Positions 40,145 through 50,176 are shown, counted from the stretch's first letter. The stretch: 64,000 nt of DNA from Streptomyces cyaneochromogenes (GCF_003963535.1 NZ_CP034539.1:4340001-4404000), one strand, 5' to 3'. A program made the numbers and translations. Notes: generated from the sequence alone by a model not told the origin.

Positions 40145-41128
40145 ATGGGCTGGTGGCAGCTCAACGCCGACACCCTCGTCCGCAGCCGGTTCATCGTCTG
40201 CCCGTTCACCGAGACCTTCGCGAGCCTGCGGCTGCTGCACGCGGGCACCGGAGCCCACCCGGGCGAGGAGGCCTGGCTCCGCGCCCACCTGCCCGGCTAC
40301 CGCGCCCTCCTCGCGGCCGACCCGGCGACCGCGCTGCTCGTGCGCTGCGGGATGGGCACGTCCTGGATCGCCGACTTCCTCGCGCCCCTGCCCCGCGACG
40401 GGACGCCCCTCGAACGGACGCTGGCCCAGATCCGGGCGACCGACCCCGCCGCGGCCCGGGCCGACCTCCGCGTCTCCCTGCGCGGCCCGCTCCCGGCCGC
40501 CCTGGAGCGTGACGACCTCCCGGAGCGGGCGGCCGCGCTCCTCGCCCACGTCTGGACGGCGACCGTACGGCCGTACTGGGACCGTCGGCGGCGGATCCTG
40601 GAGGCGGACGTGGTCGCCCGGACCGCGCAGGTGAGCCGGGGCGGCTGGGCGGCCGTACTGGACTCGCTGACGCCGGGGCAGACGCGCTGGCTCGGCGACA
40701 ACCGGCTCCAGGTGAACCAGCACGAGCGGCCGCCCCGCGAGATCTCCGGCGCCGAACTCGTCTTCGTCCCGGTCACCGCGGGGCGCGGCTGGGCGACCTG
40801 GGAGGAGCCGAGACGGTACGCCATCGTCTACGGCTGCTCCGGCGTCCTCGCCGACCCCGCCGCCCGCAGCGTGCCCGCGAGCCTGGGCGCGCTGCTCGGC
40901 ACCGCGCGGGCCGGGGTGCTCGTCCTCCTCGACTCCCCCATGAGCACCAGCCACCTGGTCGCCGTGACCGGCCAGGCCCTCGGCTCGGTCGGCCGGCATC
41001 TGCGCGTCCTGCTGGACGCGGGGCTGGTGGAGCGGCGGCGGGCGGGGCGGTCGGTGCTGTACGAGCGGACGGCGGCGGGGGCGGTACTCGTCGAGGCCTC
41101 ACGTCGGCCCGACACTTACCGGAGTTAG
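40145..41128 (+). CDS. ArsR-family transcriptional regulator with long N-terminal domain
   Basis: A 327-residue regulator. The winged HTH is C-terminal (about 255-320: STSHLVAVTGQALGSVGRHL, RVLLDAGLVERRRAGRSVLY). The N-terminal 240 residues are a conserved actinomycete region (VRSRFIVCPFTETFASLRLL), probably an effector domain. It is divergent from the MFS exporter with a shared palindrome. The ATG 40145 is used; long upstream in-frame sequence is antisense to the MFS gene. Confidence 0.88.
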   Translation: MGWWQLNADTLVRSRFIVCPFTETFASLRLLHAGTGAHPGEEAWLRAHLPGYRALLAADPATALLVRCGMGTSWIADFLAPLPRDGTPLERTLAQIRATDPAAARADLRVSLRGPLPAALERDDLPERAAALLAHVWTATVRPYWDRRRRILEADVVARTAQVSRGGWAAVLDSLTPGQTRWLGDNRLQVNQHERPPREISGAELVFVPVTAGRGWATWEEPRRYAIVYGCSGVLADPAARSVPASLGALLGTARAGVLVLLDSPMSTSHLVAVTGQALGSVGRHLRVLLDAGLVERRRAGRSVLYERTAAGAVLVEASRRPDTYRS

Positions 41129-41137
41129 CATCCGCTT

Positions 41138-41641
41138 ATGACGACCACTGACAGCAGCTCCCCTCTCTCCGTCGAGATCGGCTCCCTCCAGGGCGGCGCC
41201 GCCGACCTCTCCCAGTACGCGGGCAAGGCCGTGCTCATCGTGAACGTGGCCTCCAAGTGCGGCCTGACCCCGCAGTACACCGGCCTGGAGAAGCTCCAGG
41301 AGCAGTACGCGGAGCGCGGCTTCACCGTGCTCGGCGTGCCCTGCAACCAGTTCCTCGGCCAGGAGCCCGGCAGCGCCGAGGAGATCGCCGAGTTCTGCTC
41401 GGCGACGTACGGCGTGACCTTCCCGCTGACCGAGAAGGTCGAGGTGAACGGAGAGGGCCGGCACGCGCTGTACGAGCGCCTGGTCGGGTTCGCCGACGCC
41501 GAGGGGCACAGCGGTGACATCCGCTGGAACTTCGAGAAGTTCCTCGTCGGCCGGGACGGCCGGGTCGTCGCCCGCTTCTCGCCGCAGACCGAGCCGGAGG
41601 CCGCGGAGCTCGTCTCGGCGCTGGAGGGCGCGCTCGCCTGA
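41138..41641 (+). CDS. glutathione peroxidase-family protein
   Basis: A 167-residue thiol peroxidase. NVASKCGLTPQYTGLEKLQE carries the peroxidatic Cys41 (Cys rather than Sec); VLGVPCNQFLGQEPG and IRWNFEKFLVGRDGRVV supply the Gln and Trp of the catalytic set. In bacteria lacking glutathione it probably uses thioredoxin. It begins 10 bp after the ArsR stop and may be co-transcribed. Confidence 0.93.
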   Translation: MTTTDSSSPLSVEIGSLQGGAADLSQYAGKAVLIVNVASKCGLTPQYTGLEKLQEQYAERGFTVLGVPCNQFLGQEPGSAEEIAEFCSATYGVTFPLTEKVEVNGEGRHALYERLVGFADAEGHSGDIRWNFEKFLVGRDGRVVARFSPQTEPEAAELVSALEGALA

Positions 41642-41647
41642 CCGGCG

Positions 41648-41678
41648 TTGACCTTGCCCCTGGGGCAGGGTCGAACCT
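41648..41678 (+). promoter_or_regulatory. MerR-type promoter with 19-bp spacer
   Basis: TTGACC (41648-41653), 19-bp spacer holding the near-palindrome TTGCCCCTGGGGCAGGGTC, then GAACCT. A long spacer centred on a dyad is the hallmark of promoters activated by MerR regulators. It sits directly before the MerR gene, indicating autoregulation. Confidence 0.65.
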
Positions 41679-41724
41679 CCTTCGCACCGGGCGGAAGAGC
41701 CGCCCGGTGACGGAGGATGACGCC

Positions 41725-42576
41725 GTGGACGACGAACTGCTCACCATCGGCTCGTTCGCCGCACGGGCCAGGCTCTCGGCCAAGGCGCTGCGGCTGTACG
41801 ACCGCCTGGGGCTGCTGGCCCCGGCGCACGTCGACGAGCTCAGCGGCTACCGCTACTACCGCGCCGACCAGATCGAACGCGCCCGCCTCGTGGCACTCCT
41901 GCGCCAGCTGGACATGCCGCTCGCCCGGGTCGCCGAGGTCGTCGAGGCACCGGACGGGGCCGCGGCCGCCGACCGGCTCGCCGCGTACTGGGCGGACGTC
42001 GAGGCGCGGGTGGCGGGGCAGCGGACGCTCGCCGAGTACCTCCGTGGACGACTGTCGGGGAGGAGCTCCGAGATGAACGGGAAGTTCGTGGTCGAGACGG
42101 TGGACGTGCCCGAGCAGGTACTGATCACCGAGACCCGGCATGTGCTGGCGGGCGAGCTGCCCGCGTGGATCGGCGCGTCGCTGGGACGCCTGGAGGAGGC
42201 GGCGAAGGAGTGCGGCGGCATCGTGGCGGCGCCGTTCGTCGTGTACCACGCCGAGGTGTCGATGGAGAGCGACGGACCGGCCGAGTCGTGCGTGCCGGTG
42301 GCCGACGAGGCGGCGGCCCGGGCCTGGGTCGAGAAGCAGAACCGTGCGCGGAACACCAAGGTCCGCGTGGAGGCGGCCCAGCGCCTCGCCTACACCCGCA
42401 TCACCAAGGCTCAGGTGGCCCATCCGCAGATCCTGGCCGCCTTCGAGGCGGTCGAGGAGTGGATCCCCGAGCAGGGGCTGTGGCAGGCCGGCCCGTGCAG
42501 GGAGGTCTACTTCGCGGACTGGGACGCGGCCGGGGCCGAGGACCCGGTGTGTGACGTGGCGTTCCCGGTGAGGTGA
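41725..42576 (+). CDS. MerR-family regulator with GyrI-like effector domain
   Basis: A 283-residue regulator. N-terminal MerR HTH (LLTIGSFAARARLSAKALRL YDRLG, then GYRYYRADQIERARLVALLR), a dimerisation helix, and a C-terminal GyrI/BmrR-type ligand domain (VETVDVPEQVLITETRH; CREVYFADWDAAGAEDPVCD). Probably senses hydrophobic cations or drugs. GTG 41725 is eight bases after GGAGG and preferred to GTG 41707, which lacks a site. Confidence 0.9.
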   Translation: MDDELLTIGSFAARARLSAKALRLYDRLGLLAPAHVDELSGYRYYRADQIERARLVALLRQLDMPLARVAEVVEAPDGAAAADRLAAYWADVEARVAGQRTLAEYLRGRLSGRSSEMNGKFVVETVDVPEQVLITETRHVLAGELPAWIGASLGRLEEAAKECGGIVAAPFVVYHAEVSMESDGPAESCVPVADEAAARAWVEKQNRARNTKVRVEAAQRLAYTRITKAQVAHPQILAAFEAVEEWIPEQGLWQAGPCREVYFADWDAAGAEDPVCDVAFPVR

Positions 42577-42610
42577 CCGGGACGGGCTGCGCCGGGGACC
42601 GGAGTCCGTG

Positions 42611-44473
42611 TCACCCCTGGCGCAGCTCCTCCGGGCACGGCGTCCCCCGCGGCACCCCGTACGGCGCCGCCAGTCGGTAGGTGCCCGCCTTCGGGGCCAC
42701 GAGCATCGTCCACTGGTCGCCGAAGGAGTCCTCCTCCGTCTCCATCAGACAGCCGTTGACGTTGTCGTACGACTTCGGCTCGTCGTCGGGACGGTTCCTG
42801 GACGCCTCCGTCTCCTGCGGCGGGTCGAGCTTCTTGCCCTCGGCGTCGACGATGCTCAGCCACGGCGAGTAGGGGATGCGGATGAGGACGCGGCCCGGCT
42901 TGCTCACCCGCATCGTCATCTCGCCCTGCTCGGCCCGCTCCACGACCGCGTTCGGCTCGGCGAGCGGCGCCGGAACGGTCACCTTGAACAGCTGCCAGTT
43001 GGCGTCGCCCCACACCTGCTTCAGATACGGCATGCCGCGCTGCAGCAGCTCCCGCTCGCGCTCGGCGCCCGTGGGGTCCGGCTCGTCCTTGGGCAGGACC
43101 ACGAAGTGCACGGCCCAGCGCTTGAGCCACTCGTGATAGTTCGCGGAGTTCAGGGTGTCGTCGTAGAAGAGCGGGTTGCGCTCCATGTCGGCCTGGCGGT
43201 TCCAGCCGCGGGCCAGATTGAAGTACGGCGCGAGCGCGGAGGCCTCCCGGTGGGAGCGGGCGGGCACGACCTCCACCCGGCCCTTCTCCGCGCCGACCTC
43301 CTGGAGCTCGTTGACCAGCGGCGCCAGCTCGCGCGCCCAGGAGGCCTCCGGGGCGGCGTGGACGATGTCGTCGACCGTCTTGTAGCCGATCCACCCGAAG
43401 AAGGTGACCAGCGCCAGCACACCCGTGTACCACTTGCGCGAACGCGGCACCGTGAACGGCAGCGCCGCCACCAGCATCGTCCCGCCGAACAGCATCGCGA
43501 GGCGGGTGATGTTCGAGCCGATCTGCGAGCTGACCAGCCAGACGAGGATGACCGCGAGGCCGTAGACCGCCGACACCAGCCGGACCGTCTTCCAGTCCTC
43601 GGGGACGATCAGGAACGTCACGACCGAGAGCAGCAGCGGCAGCAGCACCGAGCCGATCACCATCGGCTGGGTGCCGGAGAACGGGAACAGCCACGCGGAC
43701 ACGGCCACGACGGCGGTCGGCGCCAGGCCCAGCGCCCACGCGCCCGGCCGTCGCTTCTGCAGGAACAGCGCGACCGCCACGAAGCCCACGAACAGCCCCG
43801 CCACCGGCGACGACATGGTGGCGAGCGCGGCCAGCGGCGCCGCGCACAGCGCCTTCGCCCAGCGCTTGTAGCGCCAGCGGTACGGCCAGCAGAACACGAC
43901 GGCGACCGCGCCGAGCGCGAACAGCGTGCCCAGCGCGAAGGTCACCCGCCCGGAGATCGCGTTGGCGATCAGCCCGAACACCCCGGCGAGCGCCGCCCAC
44001 AGCGGGTTGCGCACCGAACGGCTGCGCAGGAGCACCAGCGTCAGCAGGCCCGCGGAGATCGTCCCCGCGATCATCATCGTCGTACGGACGCCGAGGACCG
44101 ACATCAGATACGGCGAGACGACGCTGTACGACACCGGATGCATCCCGCCGTACCAAGCGAGGTTGTACGCCGAGTCGGGATGCCGGCCGACGAACTCGGC
44201 CCAGGCGTCCTGGGCCGCGAGATCGCCGCCGCTGCTTGCGAACGTGAAGAACCAGATGACGTGCAGGAGTCCGGACAGGGCCGTGATCGACAGGACCGGA
44301 TGCCGCAGCAGACGCTCACGCAGCGCGAGGACGGCGGCGGTCAGACGGGACGGCGGTCCGTTCTCCGGAGGGCTCCCACCGTCTCCCTGGCGTGGCGCGG
44401 GCACGCGTATTCGCGGACCGGCTCCCCGTCCCGGATCGGCGTCGTCTGCGCGTGTCGGCTCCGCAGTGGCCAC
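42611..44473 (-). CDS. large polytopic membrane protein, glycosyltransferase-like
   Basis: A 620-residue protein: cytoplasmic Pro/Arg-rich start, about 11 hydrophobic helices (60-400), then an extracytoplasmic C-terminal domain of 220 residues. The topology resembles GT-C glycosyltransferases, and AAQDAWAEFVGRHPDSAYNL after helix 1 could be the acidic first loop, but no diagnostic motif is certain. It follows the DD-carboxypeptidase gene on the same strand, fitting a cell-envelope role. Confidence 0.72.
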   Translation of the reverse strand: MATAEPTRADDADPGRGAGPRIRVPAPRQGDGGSPPENGPPSRLTAAVLALRERLLRHPVLSITALSGLLHVIWFFTFASSGGDLAAQDAWAEFVGRHPDSAYNLAWYGGMHPVSYSVVSPYLMSVLGVRTTMMIAGTISAGLLTLVLLRSRSVRNPLWAALAGVFGLIANAISGRVTFALGTLFALGAVAVVFCWPYRWRYKRWAKALCAAPLAALATMSSPVAGLFVGFVAVALFLQKRRPGAWALGLAPTAVVAVSAWLFPFSGTQPMVIGSVLLPLLLSVVTFLIVPEDWKTVRLVSAVYGLAVILVWLVSSQIGSNITRLAMLFGGTMLVAALPFTVPRSRKWYTGVLALVTFFGWIGYKTVDDIVHAAPEASWARELAPLVNELQEVGAEKGRVEVVPARSHREASALAPYFNLARGWNRQADMERNPLFYDDTLNSANYHEWLKRWAVHFVVLPKDEPDPTGAERERELLQRGMPYLKQVWGDANWQLFKVTVPAPLAEPNAVVERAEQGEMTMRVSKPGRVLIRIPYSPWLSIVDAEGKKLDPPQETEASRNRPDDEPKSYDNVNGCLMETEEDSFGDQWTMLVAPKAGTYRLAAPYGVPRGTPCPEELRQG

Positions 44474-44672
44474 CTTTGAGGCACTCCCCGTACTGTCCCG
44501 TCTTCTGTTCTGGCCGCGTCCCGTTTCCCGCGTGTTGTCGGCCCTGTCCCCGGGGATTTCGCGGCCGTACCTCTGTCAGCGACGACCTGCCCGTTTCGTG
44601 ACGCTAGCACGCAGCCCGGCGACAGGGCGCGTCGGCGGGCTGCGTGCGGGGTGCGGTTCGGCTGCCGGTGGG

Positions 44673-47420
44673 TCAGCCGAGGCGGGTCAGCTTGTCCGTG
44701 AAGCCCGGTTCGGCGAGGTCCTTCTGCAGGGCCACCGGAACCTTGACCGCGCCGCTCGTTCCGTCACCGACGGTGAGCGTGCCCACCTTGGTGCCGGCCT
44801 TCGCGGTGTGCGGGACGTCGTCGGCGTCGAAGGAGAGCTTGACCTTGAAGCCCGCCCAGCCGACGGCGGTGACGTCCTTGGTGAGGACGACCGGGGTGCG
44901 GCCGCCGAGGCCGTCGTCGACGTATCCGACGACGTCGCCCTTCTTGAGGATCTTCGCCGAGGTCAGCTCGTCCTGGGCGGCCAGCATGGCGACCTTGCTG
45001 ACGTCGTTGACGGTCTGGATGATCGGCGCCTTGTGCTGGCCGAGGATGGCGCCGACGAGCGTCACGGTCTCGCCGCCGACCTCCTTGCGGGCGGCGAAGA
45101 GGAGATTGCCGCCGGCCGCGCTGGTCGTGCCCGTCTTGATGCCGATGGCGCCGTTGTAGGGCACCAAATAGTTGTAGTTGTACCACTTCCGCCCGGACGG
45201 ATCGATCCACTGCCCCATGGACGTGATCTCCATCAGCGCCGGGATCTTGACCAGCTCGTTGCCCAGCTTCACCTGGTCCTCGGCGGTGGAGACGGTGGTC
45301 TCCTTCAGTCCCGAGGCGTCGGTGTACGTGGTGTTGGTCATGCCGAGTTCCTTGGCGGTGGCGTTCATCTTCTCGATGAACGCCTTCTCGGTACCGGCGT
45401 CCCAACGGGCCAGCAGGCGGGCGATGTTGTTCGCGGACGGGATCATGATGGCCGCGATCGCGTCGTGCAGGGTGATGGTGTCGCCCTCCTTGACGGTGTT
45501 GAGGGTGGACTCGCCGTCCTGGTCGTAGCCGCCCTCCTTCTCCGCCAGGGCGTCGACCTGGATCTTCTCCCCGTCCTCGCCCGACTTCAGCGCGTGGTCC
45601 TTGAGGACGACATACGCGGTCATGGCCTTGGCGACGGATCCGATCGCGACCGGGGTCTGCTTGCCGAAGTTCCCCATCGTGCCGATGCCGTTGACGTCCA
45701 TCCAGCCCTGGCCCTGGGTGGGCCACGGGAGGGACGCCTGGCTGCCGTCGAAGGTGTACGACTCCTCGGCGGTGAGGGCGAGGGCGGGGGTGGGCAGGGG
45801 ACGGACGGCCTGCGCGATCGCAAAGACGATCGCGAGGAGCAGGACCACGGGGGTCCAGATCTTGACCCGTCGGATGGCCGTGCGGACGGGAGTGTCCGGG
45901 GGCGGGGGTGTGTTCGTCAGCTCGGCGAGCAGGTCGAGCGGGGGTTTGGGGGGCAGGGGCTGCTGGGTGGTGCGCTCGGGGCCGATCTGGGGGATGGCGG
46001 CGGTGACGTCCGGGGGCCTGGGGGTGTCCGGGACCTTGGGGGTTTCCGGAGCCTTGGGGCTTTCCGGGGCCTTGGGGGCGTCCTGCCTGATGTCCGGCTT
46101 GAGCGCGACGAACTTGCTGGTGCGTTCGGCGGGGGTCTCGGCTTCGGCTTTGCCTTCGGCTTTGGCCTTGTCTTCGCCGTCGGGCTTGGGGGCCTTGAGC
46201 GTGGTGGTGGGGTGGTCGACGGGGGGCTTGGCGGGGCGTACGGCCTTGAAGATCGCGGTCGGCTGATCGACGGCCTTGGCTGCGCCTTCGGCCTTGGTGT
46301 TCCCACCAGCACCACCCGCGCCGCTCTCGTCGTCGACTGCGGGTGGCCCCTGCGGGGCGACCGCCTCGGTGTCCTCGCCGCCGGCGGCCGAGGGTGCGTC
46401 GTCAACGGGGGTGTCCTCGGGTGCGTCCGAGCCGGGGGACGCGTCTTCGGGGGTCTCGTCGGCGAGGTCGCCGGAAGCCTCGGCAGGCTCGACTTCGGTG
46501 GCCTCGTCGGCTGCCTCCGCGTCCGCCTCGGCCTCGTCGCCCGCCGCGGCTTCCTTCGCGCCGTCGTCCGCGCCCGCAGCCGCCTTGTCGCCCTCCCCGT
46601 CCGTGGAAGCCACCCAAGCCGCCACAGCCGCCCTCAGCCGATCGTCACCCGGCGCGACGGCGTCGGCACCCTGCGAGCTCTCGCCCTCAGCCGCGTCGGC
46701 GGCGTCGGATGCCTCTGCGGGCTCGCTCGGGGCGTCCTCGGCGGGCTCGCTGTCGGTGACCTCGCCGGCTGCCTCCGCATCCGCCTCGGCCTCGCCCGAG
46801 CTGCCGGCCGTCCTGGCGCTCTCGACGTCCACGGCCGCCACGCTCACGTCCTCGGAGTCCCCAGAGCCCTCGGCCACCGCGCTCGCGTCCTCGAAGCCCC
46901 CGGCACCCGCACCAGCGGAATCCGCGGCCACCGCGTCCCCGCCCTCGCCGCTGTCGAGCTCAGCCTCCGCACTGCCGGCCTTCGCGCTCCTGGCACTCCC
47001 GGCCGCCACGCCCGCCTCCTCGGAGCTCTCGGCCGCCGACTCCCCGGCACTTCCAGCCGCCGGACTCGCGTCCCCGGAGCCTGCGCCCCTCACACTCCCG
47101 CCCTCGGCGTCCCGGGCGTCCCCGGCCACCGCGTCCTCGGCCACTTCGGCCTCCGCCAGCCTCGCCCGTACCGCCTCCAGTTCGCCTCGGGACAGGACGC
47201 GCGTCGCCGTGTCCACGCCGCCCTGCGACGTCGCCGTCGCCGGCTTCCGCGGGGCGGAGTTCTCGCGGGCCATCGCCAGTCGGGGGTCTCGCCTCTCGGT
47301 CGCGTCGGGGCGCGACGGGGCGGGGGGTTCGGGGGTGGAGTCGGGAACCGGACCCGTGCTCCCCGACGTCGGTTCTGCCGACGACTCGCGCTGCTTCGAC
47401 CTGTCGGGGGACTCGCCCGC
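44673..47420 (-). CDS. D-alanyl-D-alanine carboxypeptidase with long acidic tail
   Basis: A 915-residue S11 DD-peptidase trimming peptidoglycan stem peptides. The catalytic domain is C-terminal: SVAK (SxxK, near 595), SANN (SxN, near 663) and KTGTT (near 760). One membrane helix (VVLLLAIVFAIAQAVRPL) precedes it. The first roughly 540 residues are Ala/Glu/Ser/Pro-rich, acidic and probably disordered inside the cell, an arrangement seen in streptomycete paralogues. GTG 47420 follows GGAGGAGG by five bases and is preferred to ATG 47438 or further upstream starts. Confidence 0.92.
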   Translation of the reverse strand, partial: AGESPDRSKQRESSAEPTSGSTGPVPDSTPEPPAPSRPDATERRDPRLAMARENSAPRKPATATSQGGVDTATRVLSRGELEAVRARLAEAEVAEDAVAGDARDAEGGSVRGAGSGDASPAAGSAGESAAESSEEAGVAAGSARSAKAGSAEAELDSGEGGDAVAADSAGAGAGGFEDASAVAEGSGDSEDVSVAAVDVESARTAGSSGEAEADAEAAGEVTDSEPAEDAPSEPAEASDAADAAEGESSQGADAVAPGDDRLRAAVAAWVASTDGEGDKAAAGADDGAKEAAAGDEAEADAEAADEATEVEPAEASGDLADETPEDASPGSDAPEDTPVDDAPSAAGGEDTEAVAPQGPPAVDDESGAGGAGGNTKAEGAAKAVDQPTAIFKAVRPAKPPVDHPTTTLKAPKPDGEDKAKAEGKAEAETPAERTSKFVALKPDIRQDAPKAPESPKAPETPKVPDTPRPPDVTAAIPQIGPERTTQQPLPPKPPLDLLAELTNTPPPPDTPVRTAIRRVKIWTPVVLLLAIVFAIAQAVRPLPTPALALTAEESYTFDGSQASLPWPTQGQGWMDVNGIGTMGNFGKQTPVAIGSVAKAMTAYVVLKDHALKSGEDGEKIQVDALAEKEGGYDQDGESTLNTVKEGDTITLHDAIAAIMIPSANNIARLLARWDAGTEKAFIEKMNATAKELGMTNTTYTDASGLKETTVSTAEDQVKLGNELVKIPALMEITSMGQWIDPSGRKWYNYNYLVPYNGAIGIKTGTTSAAGGNLLFAARKEVGGETVTLVGAILGQHKAPIIQTVNDVSKVAMLAAQDELTSAKILKKGDVVGYVDDGLGGRTPVVLTKDVTAVGWAGFKVKLSFDADDVPHTAKAGTKVGTLTVGDGTSGAVKVPVALQKDLAEPGFTDKLTRLG

Positions 47421-47674
47421 CACCGATGCCTCCTCCATGTGCCTCGCACGCCCTGCGTGCGGATGTCGAACCATGAGCCGTCGCCCGGACACGGCGCCCG
47501 TACGGCCCCCGTGCCGCTGTCCGAACCATGTACCAGTGTCCTGTGCGCGGCGCTCTGCTCCACCGGTAGACGAGAACGACATACCTACCGGTTCCCTCAC
47601 AAACAGGTCACGCACCCTCGACAGACCAATGTGAGAGGGGTCACCCTGTCTTTCATCCACGCGGGGAGGCATGG

Positions 47675-48430
47675 ATGGGCAGGAGCCGCAGAACTATTCC
47701 GGAGGAGCTTCTGCTGCTGGCGTTGGACCCGGCCACGGGAACCACCGCACAGCCGCAGTCGCTCGACCTCGGTCTGGCCGGAGCACAGCTAGTGGAGCTG
47801 GCGCTGGCCGGACGGATAGCCCCAGACGGGGATCGTATCGCCGTGGTAGCCCCACGGCCGACTGGAGATCCAACGTTGGACTGCGCGTTGGAGTTGCTGC
47901 GAAGGCGTGGCGCTCCCGTGCGGGCAGTGAACTGGATTGGCGGGCCGCGTCTCGGGCTGCGCCAGACCTACCTCTCGCATCTGGAGCGGTGCGGCATGGT
48001 TGCCGCCGTGCCGGGACAGATGTGCGGAGTGCTGCCGACGACTCGTTACCAGGCGACGGACACCGCCATCAGCCGGGAGATCAGGGCCCGGCTGGATTCC
48101 GCGATCCGCACCGGCGTACCGCCGGACCCGCGGACCGCGGCGCTCGCCGCCCTGGCACACGCGGTCGGCCTCGGCAAGCACCTGTACCCGGGGAACGAGG
48201 GGCGTTCGTCCCGCTCCCGGTTGCGGGATCTGATCAGGCACGACCCCATGGGCGGTCTCGTCGCGCACGCCGTGATGGACGTCCAGAACGGTGCGGCGGC
48301 CCAGCCGCGCCGCAGCCCGGCCCCGGCCGGCCGTCAGGCCGGCCCGGGAAGCAGGACCGCAGCGGAACCCGCACGTGGCGTTCCGGTGCAACCGCGCCGC
48401 GGATCCATGGCGCGCGTCGTGGCCCACTGA
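47675..48430 (+). CDS. GPP34 (GOLPH3/VPS74-like) family protein
   Basis: A 251-residue GPP34 protein: TIPEELLLLALDPATGTTAQ, LDLGLAGAQLVELALAGRIA and RTAALAALAHAVGLGKHLYP. In eukaryotes the fold binds PI4P; in Streptomyces the role is unknown and paralogues are numerous. The C-terminal 40 residues are basic and low-complexity. Divergent from the DD-carboxypeptidase. Confidence 0.9.
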   Translation: MGRSRRTIPEELLLLALDPATGTTAQPQSLDLGLAGAQLVELALAGRIAPDGDRIAVVAPRPTGDPTLDCALELLRRRGAPVRAVNWIGGPRLGLRQTYLSHLERCGMVAAVPGQMCGVLPTTRYQATDTAISREIRARLDSAIRTGVPPDPRTAALAALAHAVGLGKHLYPGNEGRSSRSRLRDLIRHDPMGGLVAHAVMDVQNGAAAQPRRSPAPAGRQAGPGSRTAAEPARGVPVQPRRGSMARVVAH

Positions 48431-48769
48431 GCCGCAGTTCCACGACCCGCACCACAGGAGCCGTCGGCTCTTGGCTCGACCAGGCACCACACGCTCCATC
48501 TCGCACGCCGAGCGCCGCACCGAAGCACCCGAGACCGGTACGGGAGCCGCTGGTCCGCGCGGGGTGACGGGACCGTCGTCCGGACGACGACACCGGTCCC
48601 GCCGCCCCGCGCGGCCGCATGTGCCGGTGGAGTTCGGCGAAGTGGCGAACTGGCGTGTATCCAGCGCATATCCACCGTTTCCCAGCGGTAGTAAGCACCT
48701 TGGTGGCAGTCTGCTCAACAGCAGATACGCATAGTGGCAAATCACAGGCCAGCCGGAGGTGCACGTCCC
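48431..48769. other. intergenic; palindrome before the XRE gene
   Basis: A 339-bp gap with no supported gene. CTGCTCAACAGCAG (48711-48724) is a perfect 5-bp-arm palindrome about 45 bp upstream of the XRE start and may be an operator. Confidence 0.4.
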
Positions 48770-49627
48770 GTGGCGTCCAATGTCAATCCCACCGTCAGGC
48801 GACGCCGGCTGGGCCAGGAGTTGCGCCGGCTCCGCGAGCTCAAGGGCATGACGGCCGAAGAGGTGGCCGAGCGGCTGCTGGTGTCGCAGTCCAAGATCAG
48901 CCGGTTGGAGAACGGCCGGCGCAGCATCAGCCAGCGCGACGTCCGCGATCTGTGCGGGGTCTACGAGGTGGAGGACCACCGGATCGTGGATTCGCTGATG
49001 CAGATGGCCAAGGACTCGCGGCAGCAGGGGTGGTGGCACTCCTTCGGGGACATTCCGTACAGCGTCTACATCGGGCTGGAGACCGATGCCGCGAGCCTGC
49101 GCGTGTACGACCCGCAGGTCGTCCCGGGGCTCCTGCAGACCAAGCAGTACGCGGAGGCCCTGATCGCCGGGGCGTTGCCGGAGACGGCGTCGGCCGAGAT
49201 CGAGAAACGGGTCCAGGTGCAGATGCGCCGACAGGAACGAATCTCCACCGAGGACAACCCGCTGCGCCTGTGGACCGTCCTGGACGAGGCCGCCCTGCGC
49301 CGCGTCGTCGGCAACCGCTCCCTCATGCGCGACCAGTTGGAACAGCTCGTCGAGCAGTCCCAGCTGCCGCACGTCACCGTGCAGGTCATCCCCTTCGACA
49401 TGGGCGCGCACCCGGGCCTCAACGGCCAGTACGCGATCCTGGAGTTCCCGGACGCGGCCGACTCCAGCGTCGTCTACATCGAGGGCGTCACCAGCGACCT
49501 GTACCTGGAGAAGGCGAACGACGTCCAGAAGTACAGCGTGATGTACGAGCACCTGCGGGCGCAGGCCCTGAACGTGGAGCAGTCACGCCAGTTCATCGCG
49601 GACATCGCGAAGGAGTACGCGCGCTGA
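48770..49627 (+). CDS. XRE regulator, Scr1-type, paired with DUF397
   Basis: A 285-residue regulator of the streptomycete BldB/DUF397-associated class. HTH at about 10-65 (LGQELRRLRELKGMTAEEVA, LLVSQSKISRLENGRRSISQ) and C-terminal DUF5753 domain (DAASLRVYDPQVVPGLLQTK, PHVTVQVIPFDMGAHPGLNG, YIEGVTSDLYLEKANDV). GTG 48770 lies eight bases after GGAGGTG. A DUF397 gene follows 233 bp downstream; such pairs behave as regulator/small-effector systems in development. Confidence 0.92.
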   Translation: MASNVNPTVRRRRLGQELRRLRELKGMTAEEVAERLLVSQSKISRLENGRRSISQRDVRDLCGVYEVEDHRIVDSLMQMAKDSRQQGWWHSFGDIPYSVYIGLETDAASLRVYDPQVVPGLLQTKQYAEALIAGALPETASAEIEKRVQVQMRRQERISTEDNPLRLWTVLDEAALRRVVGNRSLMRDQLEQLVEQSQLPHVTVQVIPFDMGAHPGLNGQYAILEFPDAADSSVVYIEGVTSDLYLEKANDVQKYSVMYEHLRAQALNVEQSRQFIADIAKEYAR

Positions 49628-49860
49628 GCGCCCCGTCTCGGTCGGAGAAATGCCGCACGGTACACGTCTCCCGGCCGGGACGGAAGACTCCACTGGAATA
49701 TGCCACCCAGCCGAGTGAATAGTCGCTTCGTCAGCCGATGTTGGCGAGTAGCGTCGATCACGCCACCGAGCAACAACGTTGGCGTGAATCGCCCTGCGGG
49801 TCCCGGTCCGGACGCGTGGGGCGATGACAGCAACTCGACATCTGGCATTTCGGAGCAAAC

Positions 49861-50052
49861 ATGGCAATTCGTCAGGGTTCCACGGACACGTGGACCAAGT
49901 CCTCGTACTCCACAGGAAACGGCGCGTGCGTCGAGGTCAAGTCACCGGTCACGGCGGCCATGGCGGTACGGGACTCCAAGGTTCCCGAGGGCCCGGTCCT
50001 GGGGTTCCCCGCTGACGCGTGGAACACCTTCGTGGCGTCGGTGAAAGCGTAA
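49861..50052 (+). CDS. DUF397 small protein
   Basis: A 63-residue DUF397 protein with the core WTKSSYSTGNGACVEVKSP and VAVRD-like AAMAVRDSKVPEGPVLGF, ending WNTFVASVKA. These proteins are encoded beside Scr1-type XRE regulators and can relieve their repression. A terminator at 50121 follows. Confidence 0.92.
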   Translation: MAIRQGSTDTWTKSSYSTGNGACVEVKSPVTAAMAVRDSKVPEGPVLGFPADAWNTFVASVKA

Positions 50053-50120
50053 GGGGCGGATCTGTCTGACCCACGCCCGCTACCGACCTCGCGATCAACA
50101 ACTGCACAAGCACCACAGGT

Positions 50121-50163
50121 AGAGCCCTCTCGACCAGACCGCCGTCCTTGCCGAGGGGGCTCT
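50121..50163. terminator. hairpin after the DUF397 gene
   Basis: AGAGCCCTCTCG (50121-50132) and CGAGGGGGCTCT (50152-50163) pair with one mismatch. It separates the convergent DUF397 gene and the gene at 50177. Confidence 0.7.
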
Positions 50164-50176
50164 GCCGTGCCCGCGC

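Noticed and set aside
43926..47792. 1288-codon open frame antisense to the membrane protein and DD-carboxypeptidase genes
   Set aside because: It spans two real genes and an intergenic gap, and its low-complexity sequence mirrors the acidic tail on the other strand.
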